64,000 bases of DNA, taken from positions 55,630 to 119,629 of the forward strand of contig DASYRE010000048.1 of assembly GCA_036004685.1 (NCBI GenBank), written 5' to 3'. Positions 26,631-34,756 of this stretch are shown here, in pieces. This DNA is from Candidatus Polarisedimenticolia bacterium. GTDB taxonomy: Bacteria > Acidobacteriota > Polarisedimenticolia > Gp22-AA2 > AA152. A program made the position numbers and the translations under genes. The stretch's first letter is position 1. Every line of letters starts with the position of its first letter. The notes beneath the pieces are model-generated. The model did no database searches, was not told where the DNA came from, and worked only from the letters and a program-made list of their open reading frames with translations.

Positions 26631-28559
26631 ATGTGTAAAGCGTTGAAAGTTGCGTTGCCGGCAGTCTTGGTGGCAGTAGTCGCGCTGGCAATGGGCACTA
26701 CGCCCGTCCGTGCGGTGTGTTCCGACGCCGTGCCGATTTTCCTGGGCCAGGACGGCGCCGCCATCAGCTGCGGGACGAATCCGAGCGGAACCTTCTGGTT
26801 GGTCGGCCATGGCGACGCCTCCACCACCGGTGCGCTTGGGGGAACCGACATTGGCACGAGTTCCGTGCGGGTCGATATTGCGGCGTCCGGTATGGTGCTC
26901 AGCGGCGACTGGGGGAACTCAGGCGTGGATGGGTGTCCCATCAACGCGGCAGTCCTCCAGGCGGACGGAACGCTCGCTGCGATGGCCATGGTCGTCAGCA
27001 ACGAGAACGGTGGAGGCTCGCCGAACCACCTCGGCATCTACTCCGCCGTCACGGCCGATTTCTACGAGCCCTTCCAGTATTACGCCTTGGACGTCGTCCT
27101 GGGAGACGTCATCAATGGCACCCCCTTGGGATCCATTGCTTGCAGCTCTCTCCCGAAACCGACCGCCTCTTCGGTGGTGCCGGGTTCCCCGAACACCTCC
27201 TTCTCGCTGGCCTGGCCGGGAGTCTCTTCGCGCGATGACTGCGCCACCAACCCGAGCATCAACTTGTCCAGCGACTGCGCCGGTGGGAGCCGGCCGATTT
27301 TCGTCGGTTGGAACGTTTATTGGTCTCATGCTGCCTGCACTCTCGGACCCCTGACGGGAGATCACACCGGCAGCGTCTGGACTAAGCTCAACGCCTCTCC
27401 GCTTCCCGCCGGAGCCAATGCCGGCACCGCCCTGAGCGCGCCCAGCGCTCCGGCGGGGAAGTGCCTCTTCCTGGCTTACAACCCGGTTTGGGACGGCGGT
27501 TTCGAAGGGAAGTTCGCGTCAGCCCACGCCGATGCCATCGGCGGGGCCGGCGATGCCGACGGTGACGGCGTCATCGACCACAACGACAACTGCCCGAATG
27601 CCGCGAACGCCAGCCAGACCGACTCCGACGGCGATAAAATCGGCGATGCCTGCGACAACTGCGATTTCGCCATCAACTACGATCAGGCCGATGCCAACGG
27701 CAACGGCGTGGGCGACGCCTGCGACGCCTGCCCGACCTCCGGCGACTCGGACGGTGACGGCGTGTGCAACGACGTCGACAACTGCCCGAGCGTCGCGAAC
27801 TCCAGCCAGGCCGATGCGGACGGTGACGGTCTGGGCGACGCGTGCGATCCCTGTCCGTTCGACGCCGGCAACGACTCCGACGGCGACGGCATCTGCAATT
27901 CGCTGGACAACTGCCCGAATGCCGCGAACCCGTCGCAGCTCGACACCGATGGCGACGGTCCCGGCGATGCCTGCGACCCCTGCCCGTTCGAGGCTCCGGC
28001 GGCCGGCCAGGTCGGCTTCAATGACAAGGACGGAGATGGCATCTGCTCCTGCGATCCGGTCCTCCAGAACGCCGGCAAGTGCGGCGTCTTCCCGAACATC
28101 ACCGAGGGTCACGGACAGCCCGCCGACAACTGCCCGCGCACTCCGAACGCCAGCCAGACGCCTTCCGGCCTGGGTGACGGCCTCGGGCTCGCGTGCGAGG
28201 ACAAGTTCGGCGTGGTCCAGGCCCGTCCGACGCACGACGCGGGCTTCGGTGACTGCCGGATCCGCTTCAAGACGGTGGAAGAGTGGAACTGCCCGCGCTT
28301 CCAGGTCGTCTACCGCAGCCCGGGCGGCGATCGAGCGGCGGGCGTGAGCCTAACCTGCCGACGGTGCACCACCGGTGAAGGGTTCAGCTCGGCGTTCTAC
28401 GGCGGAACGGCCGGCGCCTACATCAAGAACTGCCACGGCGGTCATGACATCTACGCCCAGGCGGTGCGGACCGTGACGTCGTCCTCCTGCCTCAATTTCG
28501 TGAACCCGAACCCGGTCGCTGCCGTGAGAGTCGAAAAAGTCGCGACCCGAGTCCGGTAG
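26631..28559 (+). CDS. Secreted protein with thrombospondin type-3 calcium-binding repeats
   Basis: A 642-residue protein. A signal peptide ends near VRA (about 28). Residues 28-110 form a domain with CSDAVPI, a FWLVGHG segment and GDWGNSG-DGC, also found in the protein at 32902. From about 308 to 475, TSP3-type motifs (DADGDGVIDHNDNCPN, DSDGDGICN, DACDPCPF) run in tandem; each Asp-rich loop binds calcium. The C-terminal 150 residues are cysteine-rich and not recognised. An excellent Shine-Dalgarno (GGGGGGAAG) precedes ATG 26631. The protein is probably displayed at the cell surface or released. A strong terminator follows. Confidence 0.85.
   Translation: MCKALKVALPAVLVAVVALAMGTTPVRAVCSDAVPIFLGQDGAAISCGTNPSGTFWLVGHGDASTTGALGGTDIGTSSVRVDIAASGMVLSGDWGNSGVDGCPINAAVLQADGTLAAMAMVVSNENGGGSPNHLGIYSAVTADFYEPFQYYALDVVLGDVINGTPLGSIACSSLPKPTASSVVPGSPNTSFSLAWPGVSSRDDCATNPSINLSSDCAGGSRPIFVGWNVYWSHAACTLGPLTGDHTGSVWTKLNASPLPAGANAGTALSAPSAPAGKCLFLAYNPVWDGGFEGKFASAHADAIGGAGDADGDGVIDHNDNCPNAANASQTDSDGDKIGDACDNCDFAINYDQADANGNGVGDACDACPTSGDSDGDGVCNDVDNCPSVANSSQADADGDGLGDACDPCPFDAGNDSDGDGICNSLDNCPNAANPSQLDTDGDGPGDACDPCPFEAPAAGQVGFNDKDGDGICSCDPVLQNAGKCGVFPNITEGHGQPADNCPRTPNASQTPSGLGDGLGLACEDKFGVVQARPTHDAGFGDCRIRFKTVEEWNCPRFQVVYRSPGGDRAAGVSLTCRRCTTGEGFSSAFYGGTAGAYIKNCHGGHDIYAQAVRTVTSSSCLNFVNPNPVAAVRVEKVATRVR
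27555..28050 (+). repeat. Tandem thrombospondin type-3 repeats inside the 26631 gene
   Basis: At the protein level this stretch repeats DSDGDGxxNxxDNCPxxxN-type units separated by GDACDxC. At the DNA level it repeats GGCGACGCC- and TGCCCG-like words, so it is prone to slippage and copy-number change. Confidence 0.75.
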
Positions 28560-28585
28560 TGCTTGGCAGGTAGCCGCGTTTTTTT

Positions 28586-28627
28586 GGGGCCACCCGATTC
28601 TGAATTCGGGTGGCCCCTGATTTTTTT
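28586..28627 (+). terminator. Rho-independent terminator after the thrombospondin-repeat gene
   Basis: Stem GGGGCCACCCGA (28586-28597) with TCGGGTGGCCCC (28606-28617), 8-base loop, then a T run at 28621-28627. A run of seven T precedes the stem as well, so it could also work on the other strand. Confidence 0.85.
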
Positions 28628-28689
28628 GCCCCAGGCTTCCCTGAGAGGGAATCGAAACGCGAGGGGGAGGGGGCCTTGGGAGGTTGGCG

Positions 28690-31395
28690 ATGGTTTCGAT
28701 CTCGGGTGGCTTGAGCCGCTCGTTACGCCCGCTCTATCTCTTCCTGTCCTTAGTCGTAATCGGGACGGCGCTTCCCACCCGAGCTTACGCGCAGCTCGAC
28801 TTCACCGGAGTCCGCCGCGACCTGCCGGTCGGCGGGAACCCTCGCTCGATGGCTTCGGGCGATCTCAACGGGGACGGGAAGCGAGATTTCGTCGTCGCCG
28901 GCCAGACGTCGAACACCGTCTCGATCCTGTTGGGGGCGGGGGGTGGCGTGTTCCGTCCGGCGACCTCGGTCGCGACGGCCGACGCGCCCGCGGCGGTCGT
29001 GCTCGGCAGCTTCAACCCCAGCACCGACGCCAACCTCGACATGGCGGTCGCGTCCTACACCGGCAACTTTATCCAGATCTTCCTCGGAAACGGAGCCGGC
29101 GGCTTTGGCGTTCCGACGTCGGTCTCGACGGGTTTGGGGACGCATCCCATCGCGATGGCCGCGGTGGACCGGAACCCAGGCGTGATCGGGAAAGACCTAG
29201 TCGTCGTGCTGAATGGCACCAACGAGGTGCGTCTTTACAGCGGCAACGGCACCGGCACTTTCACGCTGGTTGCCGGATCGGCGATCCCCCTGCCGCTGAA
29301 TCCGGTGGCGCTGACCACAGGGGATTGGGACGCCGATCTTAATGTCGACATCGCGGTCGTCAGCGAAGGGGACACCAGCCAGGAGCCGCCTCCCAACGGC
29401 ACCGTGACCGTCGCTTACGGAGCCCTGGCCTGCCCGTCCTTTTTCTGCCTGCCTCAGCAGACGACCGTCGGTCCAGGTCCCGAATCGATCACGTCGGGCC
29501 TCCTGAATAGCGACGCTTTTCCCGATCTCGTCGTCGGGAGCGTTGCCGGCACCGACGTCCGGATTCTTTACGGCGATCCCGATTTCGGCTTCGGCACTCC
29601 CGTGCTTCTGGCGGTCGGAGCCGGCTCGTTCACCGGGGCGGTCGGCGACTACAACGGTGACGCCAAGCAGGACCTCGCCATCGGCCTCGACCTTTCGGGC
29701 GGCCAGGGCGGGATCAAGATCTTCACTGGAGATGGCTTCGGCGGGTTTACGGCGGGCGGCACGTTCTCCATCGGCTCGACCCCCTCGGACATCGTCTCGG
29801 TCGACTATGCCGGCTCGACGGCGCTGGACCTGGCGACGGCGAACATCACCGGCTCCAGCGTTTCCCTTCTCATCGGCAATGGCGCCGGCGGATTCACGTC
29901 GACCCCCAATTACGCGCTGCCTCCCGGCTCGACGGTGAGTAGTGTCGCCTCGGCCGACATGAACGGCAACGGAACGATCGACCTGGCGATTGCCGAGAGC
30001 GATCTGAACCAGGTAACCCTGGTCCAGGGCTCGGGCACGGGGACCTTCAGCTCCTGGCAGTCCTTGCTCCTGCCGGGAAGCCAGCCGGGGGACGCGCAGG
30101 CAGGAACGGTCCTGTTCGATCGCTTCACTTCCGACGGCAATGCCGACGTCGCCGTCCTCGTCGGCGGGACCGATGCCATCGCGGTCTTCCCGGGAAACGG
30201 CGCCGGCGTCTTCGGCGCCCGGCTCGACTTCTCTCTCGGCACCAGCTGCAACCCCAGCACCGGGACGAACTGTCTCGATCCGCAAATCATGGCCGCGGGC
30301 CCCTTGAACGACACCGACACGACCCATCCCGACGTCGCCGTGGCGCTTCTCGGAGGCGATACGGCGTTTCCCCTCGGATCGATCTCGGTCCTCCTCCAGT
30401 CGGGGACCTCTTTCGGCTCGGCGACGCGCTACACCGGGGGAAACAACGCGATCTGTATCGGAGGCTCGAATCCGGGGGCGGCCTGCACGTCGAATGCCCA
30501 ATGTCCGGGGGGTGGGACCTGCAGCATCGCCCCCTCCGGCATCGCGGTGGGGCTGGTGAACAACGACGCGAACCGCGATCTGATCGTCTCCGGCAGCGGC
30601 AACAATCGGGCGGCGTTCCTCGCCGGCGCGGGGACGGGCGCGTTCCCGACCACGACGACCTCCACGCCGACGGGAACCTCCCCCCAGCTCCCCATTCTGA
30701 AAGATCTCGACGGTGACGGCGATCAGGATCTCGTCGTCACCAACCAGTTCGACGCCACGATTTCGGCCTATCTGGGGGACAACGCCGGGAACTTCACGCC
30801 CATGACGCCGACGGCGTCCGGGCCCGATCCGTCCCGGGGTCTGATCGCCGACCTGAATCTGGACGGCTGGGACGATCTGGTCGTCACCAACCTCTCGTCG
30901 GGGTCGCTCTCCGTCCTTCTGGGGAACGGCACCGGAAACTTCGGAGTGCCGGTCCGGCTGGGAGTCGGCTCCGTGCCGCGCGCCGTGAACCTGGCCGATT
31001 ACAATGCCGATGGCAAGGTGGACCTCGCTTGCAGCAACGAGCAGGACGGCACCGTATCGATCCTCCTCAACGCCAGCCAGCTCCCGCTGCTCACGCTGGG
31101 CCAGGTCGGAAGCCTCACCAGCGTCTCCTGGCCGGCGATGTTCGAAGCCTCCGTCTACGACGTGATCCGCGGCACGGTAGGGTTGATGAGCGAGGGCGCG
31201 AGCCAAATCGACCTCGGGGTCGTTTCCTGCGTGGAAAACGATTCCCCCGACCCCCTGTCTTCCGATTCCGTCAATCCGCCCACCGGGACCATCTATTTTT
31301 ATCTCATGCGGACTCAGGACCCCAAAATCAAGGGCTCGTACGGGCGATCCACGTCGAACAAGGTCAGGGTCCCAATGAGCGGAAATTGCCTCTAA
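28690..31395 (+). CDS. Secreted FG-GAP/VCBS-repeat beta-propeller protein
   Basis: A 901-residue extracellular protein. It has a signal peptide (about 1-35, ending near AYA) and repeated FG-GAP/VCBS units of about 50-60 residues: DLNGDGKRDFVV, GDYNGDAKQDLAI, DLDGDGDQDLVV, DLNLDGWDDLVV, DYNADGKVDLAC, each followed by a GxGxGxF loop. These blades form calcium-binding propellers used in adhesion. The last 100 residues resemble an Fn3-like strand set. ATG 28690 follows GGGAGG with 6 bases; the TTG at 28684 is too close to that site. No catalytic motif is visible. It belongs to the run of surface proteins between the ECF sigma gene and the two small peptide genes. Confidence 0.85.
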   Translation: MVSISGGLSRSLRPLYLFLSLVVIGTALPTRAYAQLDFTGVRRDLPVGGNPRSMASGDLNGDGKRDFVVAGQTSNTVSILLGAGGGVFRPATSVATADAPAAVVLGSFNPSTDANLDMAVASYTGNFIQIFLGNGAGGFGVPTSVSTGLGTHPIAMAAVDRNPGVIGKDLVVVLNGTNEVRLYSGNGTGTFTLVAGSAIPLPLNPVALTTGDWDADLNVDIAVVSEGDTSQEPPPNGTVTVAYGALACPSFFCLPQQTTVGPGPESITSGLLNSDAFPDLVVGSVAGTDVRILYGDPDFGFGTPVLLAVGAGSFTGAVGDYNGDAKQDLAIGLDLSGGQGGIKIFTGDGFGGFTAGGTFSIGSTPSDIVSVDYAGSTALDLATANITGSSVSLLIGNGAGGFTSTPNYALPPGSTVSSVASADMNGNGTIDLAIAESDLNQVTLVQGSGTGTFSSWQSLLLPGSQPGDAQAGTVLFDRFTSDGNADVAVLVGGTDAIAVFPGNGAGVFGARLDFSLGTSCNPSTGTNCLDPQIMAAGPLNDTDTTHPDVAVALLGGDTAFPLGSISVLLQSGTSFGSATRYTGGNNAICIGGSNPGAACTSNAQCPGGGTCSIAPSGIAVGLVNNDANRDLIVSGSGNNRAAFLAGAGTGAFPTTTTSTPTGTSPQLPILKDLDGDGDQDLVVTNQFDATISAYLGDNAGNFTPMTPTASGPDPSRGLIADLNLDGWDDLVVTNLSSGSLSVLLGNGTGNFGVPVRLGVGSVPRAVNLADYNADGKVDLACSNEQDGTVSILLNASQLPLLTLGQVGSLTSVSWPAMFEASVYDVIRGTVGLMSEGASQIDLGVVSCVENDSPDPLSSDSVNPPTGTIYFYLMRTQDPKIKGSYGRSTSNKVRVPMSGNCL

Positions 31396-31481
31396 CTCCA
31401 TGGCTTGCCGTCGGTCCTCCTTCTTTTTCTGAACGCCTCTGACGCGACTCCGGTATTAATAAGAAGAGAAGGGAGGGTTTC

Positions 31482-31964
31482 ATGAAAGAGCCCTTGCAGG
31501 ATCATGACTTGGTAAACGCCATCAACTCCTTGAAGAGTATCAGGATAGACCTGGACGAGGCGGCGCGCAGCCGCCTGGTGCGGCGCTGCCGGGATACCCG
31601 GGGTTCGAGAGGTTGGACCCTGGCCAGCTTCCTGGCGTCTCTGCAGACCTCGCGAGTTTCATTCGCGACCGCGACTCTCGCCTTGGTGCTGGCGTCGGGC
31701 GTTGCCCTTCTGAGCCTCAACCATTCAACTAATTCGAGCGAAACGGTTTACTCCAACGACCCCGTCCACCTGATGAGCGTGACCCAGGCCTCCTCGGGCG
31801 GGGTGACGCTCGAATGGCAGGACGGCAATCACAAGACCTATCGCGTCCAGAAGACCACGAATCCGCGAAACTTCACAGCCGCGGAGACTTATGCCGTGCG
31901 CGGAACGCGCTGGACCGATTCCGAGCCGGCGCGTGGCCAGGTCGTCTACTATCGGGTCCAATAG
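31482..31964 (+). CDS. Single-pass membrane protein with Fn3-like exoplasmic part
   Basis: A 160-residue protein. About 55 residues precede a transmembrane helix (about 62-80, rich in Ala/Leu/Val), and about 75 residues follow it with an Fn3-like strand pattern (VTLEWQDG, YRVQKT, YYRVQ). The N-terminal part is Arg/Leu-rich (RSRLVRRCRDTRG), consistent with a cytoplasmic side. No zinc-binding anti-sigma motif is present, though the topology would fit an anti-sigma factor. A good Shine-Dalgarno (GGGAGGG) precedes ATG 31482. I do not recognise the family. Confidence 0.7.
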   Translation: MKEPLQDHDLVNAINSLKSIRIDLDEAARSRLVRRCRDTRGSRGWTLASFLASLQTSRVSFATATLALVLASGVALLSLNHSTNSSETVYSNDPVHLMSVTQASSGGVTLEWQDGNHKTYRVQKTTNPRNFTAAETYAVRGTRWTDSEPARGQVVYYRVQ

Positions 31965-32010
31965 CCGATTCCGGAAGGGGAAACCCTGCCGTTCAGATAA
32001 ACGTTTTGCC

Positions 32011-32039
32011 TTGACAAGTCGCAGTTTGACCGTAAGTAA
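32011..32039 (+). promoter_or_regulatory. Promoter of the duplicated-domain secreted protein gene
   Basis: TTGACA (32011-32016), 16-base spacer, TAAGTAA (32033-32039). The pattern matches that at 26447-26475. Confidence 0.45.
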
Positions 32040-32121
32040 ATGGGGAATTCTCTCTCACCAGAAGAGCGCCCGGGGGAAGGTTGCCTAACCTGATTCCAAA
32101 GGGTCGAGGAGGGTCGTCGCA

Positions 32122-32826
32122 ATGGTCAGACAGATGAGTTGGAAATCGTGGGTCATCGTGGGGGTAGCGGTGGCGGTCATGTGCGCCTCCGGCGGCCTGT
32201 TGATGGCTTCAAACATGGGCTTCAAGATCAACAAGGCCCTCTTCAGCCCCTTCTCAACGCTCAACTCCCCGAAGAACGTGAACTGGATCTCGCTCCCCTA
32301 CAACCACCCTTATCCGAACGCCAAGGCCTTCTGCAACGCCATCGGCTCGGTCAGCGCCGCCCAGTCACTGACCCAGCTCGATCCCGCGACAGGGACCTTC
32401 GCGACCAACTTTACCTGCAACGGCGCGGGCCCCGGGTTCACCATCGACCCGCTGAAGGCGGTCCGCTATGTCAGCTCCCTGGCCGCGATTCCCAACGCGA
32501 TTTTCGTCGGGGCCAGCAACGAAAGCTCCCAGCTGACGTTCCTGGCGCCCTTTGCCACGACGACCTCTCCCAAGAACGCCAACTGGTTCAGCGTGCCCTA
32601 CCACTGCACCTGGGCTAAGGCGAACGACGTCTGCGTCACCGTGGGGAACCTCACGAACGCGGTTTCGGTCATCCGGCTCGATCCCGTGAGCGGCAGCTTT
32701 ACGACCCACACCTGCGGATCGGGACCCGGGGGAGCCTTCAACTTCTCCCTGGTCATCGGCGAGGCGATCCAGGTCCGGAAATCGACTGCCGGAAACCTTG
32801 GACCTTTCTTCCCGCCTCACTTCTAA
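32122..32826 (+). CDS. Secreted protein with an internal duplication, family unknown
   Basis: A 234-residue protein with an N-terminal membrane or signal segment (about 10-30) followed by MGFKINKAL. Two copies of a unit of about 75 residues follow: each begins with SPKN-NW, then an SLPY or SVPY motif, a cysteine, an LDP-(A/V)-(T/S)-G turn and a second cysteine, and ends with a strand such as AVRYV or AIQVR. The two cysteines in each unit could form a disulfide. Nothing resembles a catalytic site. ATG 32122 follows GGAGG. It has its own promoter. Confidence 0.72.
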   Translation: MVRQMSWKSWVIVGVAVAVMCASGGLLMASNMGFKINKALFSPFSTLNSPKNVNWISLPYNHPYPNAKAFCNAIGSVSAAQSLTQLDPATGTFATNFTCNGAGPGFTIDPLKAVRYVSSLAAIPNAIFVGASNESSQLTFLAPFATTTSPKNANWFSVPYHCTWAKANDVCVTVGNLTNAVSVIRLDPVSGSFTTHTCGSGPGGAFNFSLVIGEAIQVRKSTAGNLGPFFPPHF

Positions 32827-32901
32827 AATGCTGTATACTGCGGGTCAAAAGATGTACCTGGAAAGAGAACAAAGTCGCTACCTTCTGAGAGGGGGAAGAG
32901 A

Positions 32902-34347
32902 ATGCATCTGAAATTGCTCGGGAAGAAGATTCTGGTGCTTGTGGCGGCAGCAGCGCTTGCTTTGGCTGCCTCGGCGCGTCCCGCGAGTGCCGTTTGCGCG
33001 GACAGTGTGCCGTTGAATCAGAGCGTCGGCCAGTTCACCGGTTGCGGAACCGCCCCCGAGGCTTTTTTCTGGCTGCACCACATGGGCGTCCAGCGGGCCG
33101 TCAACAGTAACACTTCCGCCAATACGACCGCCGGCGGGGTGGATTCGGGGATTGCCTCCTTCGCCGGAATGCTCAGCAACACGGGCGGAGAGAACTACGT
33201 CATCGGTGGGAACTGGGGAAACTTCGGGACCGACGGCTGCGTCTCCAACGTTGACGTCCAAGAAACCGACGTAAGCTGCGCCACCGGAGGCAATACGGTC
33301 GGCGTCACCGACTTCATGATCTCCGGGAAGAGCTCGAGCAATCCGAATCTCGCCAAGGTGGCGGTTCTTTCGGTGGACGCCAACGAGCTGCTCCAGGCCT
33401 ACTTCTTCGAGCAGGCCGGCGCGCTCAGCATTGATGGCGATCCCTGCGGCGGCGATGCCTTCCAGACCAAGGAGCCCCCGGATACCGCCTGCGGCACGAT
33501 TCCCCAGCCCGGTGTCTTCCCGGTGGCCGGGAGCTGCACCACGGCGGGATGCAACGTCAACATCACAGCCGCGGCGCGCACGATCCCGATCCTCGACGAC
33601 TGCGCCGTGGCGGCCTCCAAGGCGATCAACTGCCCCAGGAATCTGGACGGCGGTCTGCAACTGATGTACAAGCGCGGCGCCTGTGGTGTGGGCGCTTTTC
33701 CGGCTGGCGATACCCGCGCCTTGGCGGCTTACCCGGCGAGCGGGACGTCCACCGTCGCCACTAACTATTCACCGTACTTCCCGCAGGATCTGAACCTCAA
33801 CGGAATCTTGGATGCCGGAGAGCAGGCCTTCGCACCGGTGATCCTCGCGTCCAACAGCCCGACCAGCACGCAGCTCAGCAATATGTTCGTCCCGAAAATT
33901 GCGGGAGCGACGGATTGTCTGTTCTTCGCGCTGGCCCTGCGCGTCGACCCGGGTGCCGTCCTGGCCCTGGGCGTCCAGCACCAGCCGGTCTACTCGCAGT
34001 TCGTGTCGGTGAACGCGACGGCCGGCGTCAACCTGGCGACGGGTACTCCGGCTTCCGATCGGGTGCTCAACCTGGTGGCCTCGAAGACGTCCGGAAAGGC
34101 GAACGTTTCCTGGGACACCACGGCCGAGCTGACCGTGGCCGGCTTCAACCTGATCGGCACCAAGAAGAGCGGCGGCGAGGTGCAGCTCAACTCCTCCCTC
34201 ATCCCGGCAAAGAAGGGGACTACGGGCGAGGGCGCCAGCTACAGCGCCGACTTAAAGGCGGGCGACCTCAAGGGTTCCACGGCCGTGTTCGTGGAAGTTG
34301 TCAAGACCAACGGGGCCAAGGAGCGCTTCGGCCCGGCCAGCTTCTAA
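32902..34347 (+). CDS. Secreted protein sharing an N-terminal domain with the 26631 protein
   Basis: A 481-residue protein with a signal peptide (ending near ASA, about 30) and an N-terminal domain of about 90 residues with CADSVPL, FFWLHHMG and GNWGNFGTDGC, matching positions of the 26631 protein. Several cysteine pairs (e.g. CGTIPQPG, CTTAGC) follow. The last 120 residues repeat an Fn3-like pattern (ANVSWDTTAELTVAGFNL). No enzyme motif is seen. ATG 32902 follows GGGGGAAGAG. It is followed 23 bases later by the first small peptide gene, so the two are probably one transcript. Confidence 0.78.
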   Translation: MHLKLLGKKILVLVAAAALALAASARPASAVCADSVPLNQSVGQFTGCGTAPEAFFWLHHMGVQRAVNSNTSANTTAGGVDSGIASFAGMLSNTGGENYVIGGNWGNFGTDGCVSNVDVQETDVSCATGGNTVGVTDFMISGKSSSNPNLAKVAVLSVDANELLQAYFFEQAGALSIDGDPCGGDAFQTKEPPDTACGTIPQPGVFPVAGSCTTAGCNVNITAAARTIPILDDCAVAASKAINCPRNLDGGLQLMYKRGACGVGAFPAGDTRALAAYPASGTSTVATNYSPYFPQDLNLNGILDAGEQAFAPVILASNSPTSTQLSNMFVPKIAGATDCLFFALALRVDPGAVLALGVQHQPVYSQFVSVNATAGVNLATGTPASDRVLNLVASKTSGKANVSWDTTAELTVAGFNLIGTKKSGGEVQLNSSLIPAKKGTTGEGASYSADLKAGDLKGSTAVFVEVVKTNGAKERFGPASF

Positions 34348-34370
34348 AAAGAGGAGAGGGGGATTCCATA

Positions 34371-34490
34371 ATGAAGAAGCCGTACGAGAAGCCCGCGATC
34401 ATTCACAGCGAGAAGGTGGAAGCCCGGGCGGTGCAGTGCGCTAAGAGCGACGCCGGAAGCTGCGGACCCAACGGGCCGATCACCAGCTAG
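34371..34490 (+). CDS. Small peptide 1, candidate RiPP precursor
   Basis: A 39-residue peptide. Residues 4-10 are PYEKPAI, a YxxPxI motif of the kind bound by PqqD-like recognition domains in lasso-peptide and related systems. A Glu/Arg-rich middle (HSEKVEARA) ends at Cys23. CAKSDAGSC spaces Cys23 and Cys31 with seven residues between them, and the tail is GPNGPITS. ATG 34371 has the strong Shine-Dalgarno GAGGAGAGGGGG. Thirty-one of 39 aligned residues are identical to the peptide encoded 90 bases downstream. Too short for automated calling, but conserved in a pair and followed by a terminator. Confidence 0.78.
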   Translation: MKKPYEKPAIIHSEKVEARAVQCAKSDAGSCGPNGPITS

Positions 34491-34518
34491 TTCTCATCGC
34501 ACCCGATTCAGAAAGGAA

Positions 34519-34550
34519 GCCACCGGCCTCGGGGCCGGTGGCTTTTTTTT
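34519..34550 (+). terminator. Rho-independent terminator after small peptide gene 1
   Basis: A perfect 10-bp stem GCCACCGGCC (34519-34528) with GGCCGGTGGC (34533-34542), loop TCGG, then eight T. One of the clearest terminators in the window. Confidence 0.95.
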
Positions 34551-34580
34551 CGAGGTCCACTGAAGAAAAAGGGGATCCCC

Positions 34581-34703
34581 ATGAAGAAGAAGCCGTACGA
34601 GAAGCCCGCCATCGTCCACAGCGAGAAATCGGAAACCCGGGCGCTGCTGTGCGCCAAAACCGATGCCGGGACCTGCGGGCCGAGCGGACCCATCACCAGC
34701 TAG
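34581..34703 (+). CDS. Small peptide 2, candidate RiPP precursor
   Basis: A 40-residue peptide, paralogue of small peptide 1. KPYEKPAI occupies residues 4-11, Cys24 and Cys32 frame AKTDAGT, and the tail is GPSGPITS. Conservation is strongest at PYEKPAI, HSEK, RA, CAK, DAG, CGP and GPITS, and weakest in between, as expected of a leader plus core. It starts 38 bases after the first peptide's terminator. AAAAAGGGG precedes ATG 34581. No promoter is obvious, so it may depend on readthrough or a weak local start. Confidence 0.76.
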   Translation: MKKKPYEKPAIVHSEKSETRALLCAKTDAGTCGPSGPITS

Positions 34704-34728
34704 CCTCGACCGAATGGACCTGAATCAA

Positions 34729-34756
34729 GCCACCGGCCCTCCGGTGGCTCTTTCTT
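34729..34756 (+). terminator. Weaker terminator after small peptide gene 2
   Basis: An 8-bp stem GCCACCGG (34729-34736) with CCGGTGGC (34741-34748), loop CCCT, followed by a broken T-rich stretch. The stem repeats the core of the terminator at 34519. Confidence 0.65.

Noticed and set aside
27540..28160. Repetitive DNA considered as a CRISPR array
   Set aside because: The repeats are of variable spacing, in frame and encode Asp/Asn calcium loops of TSP3 type.
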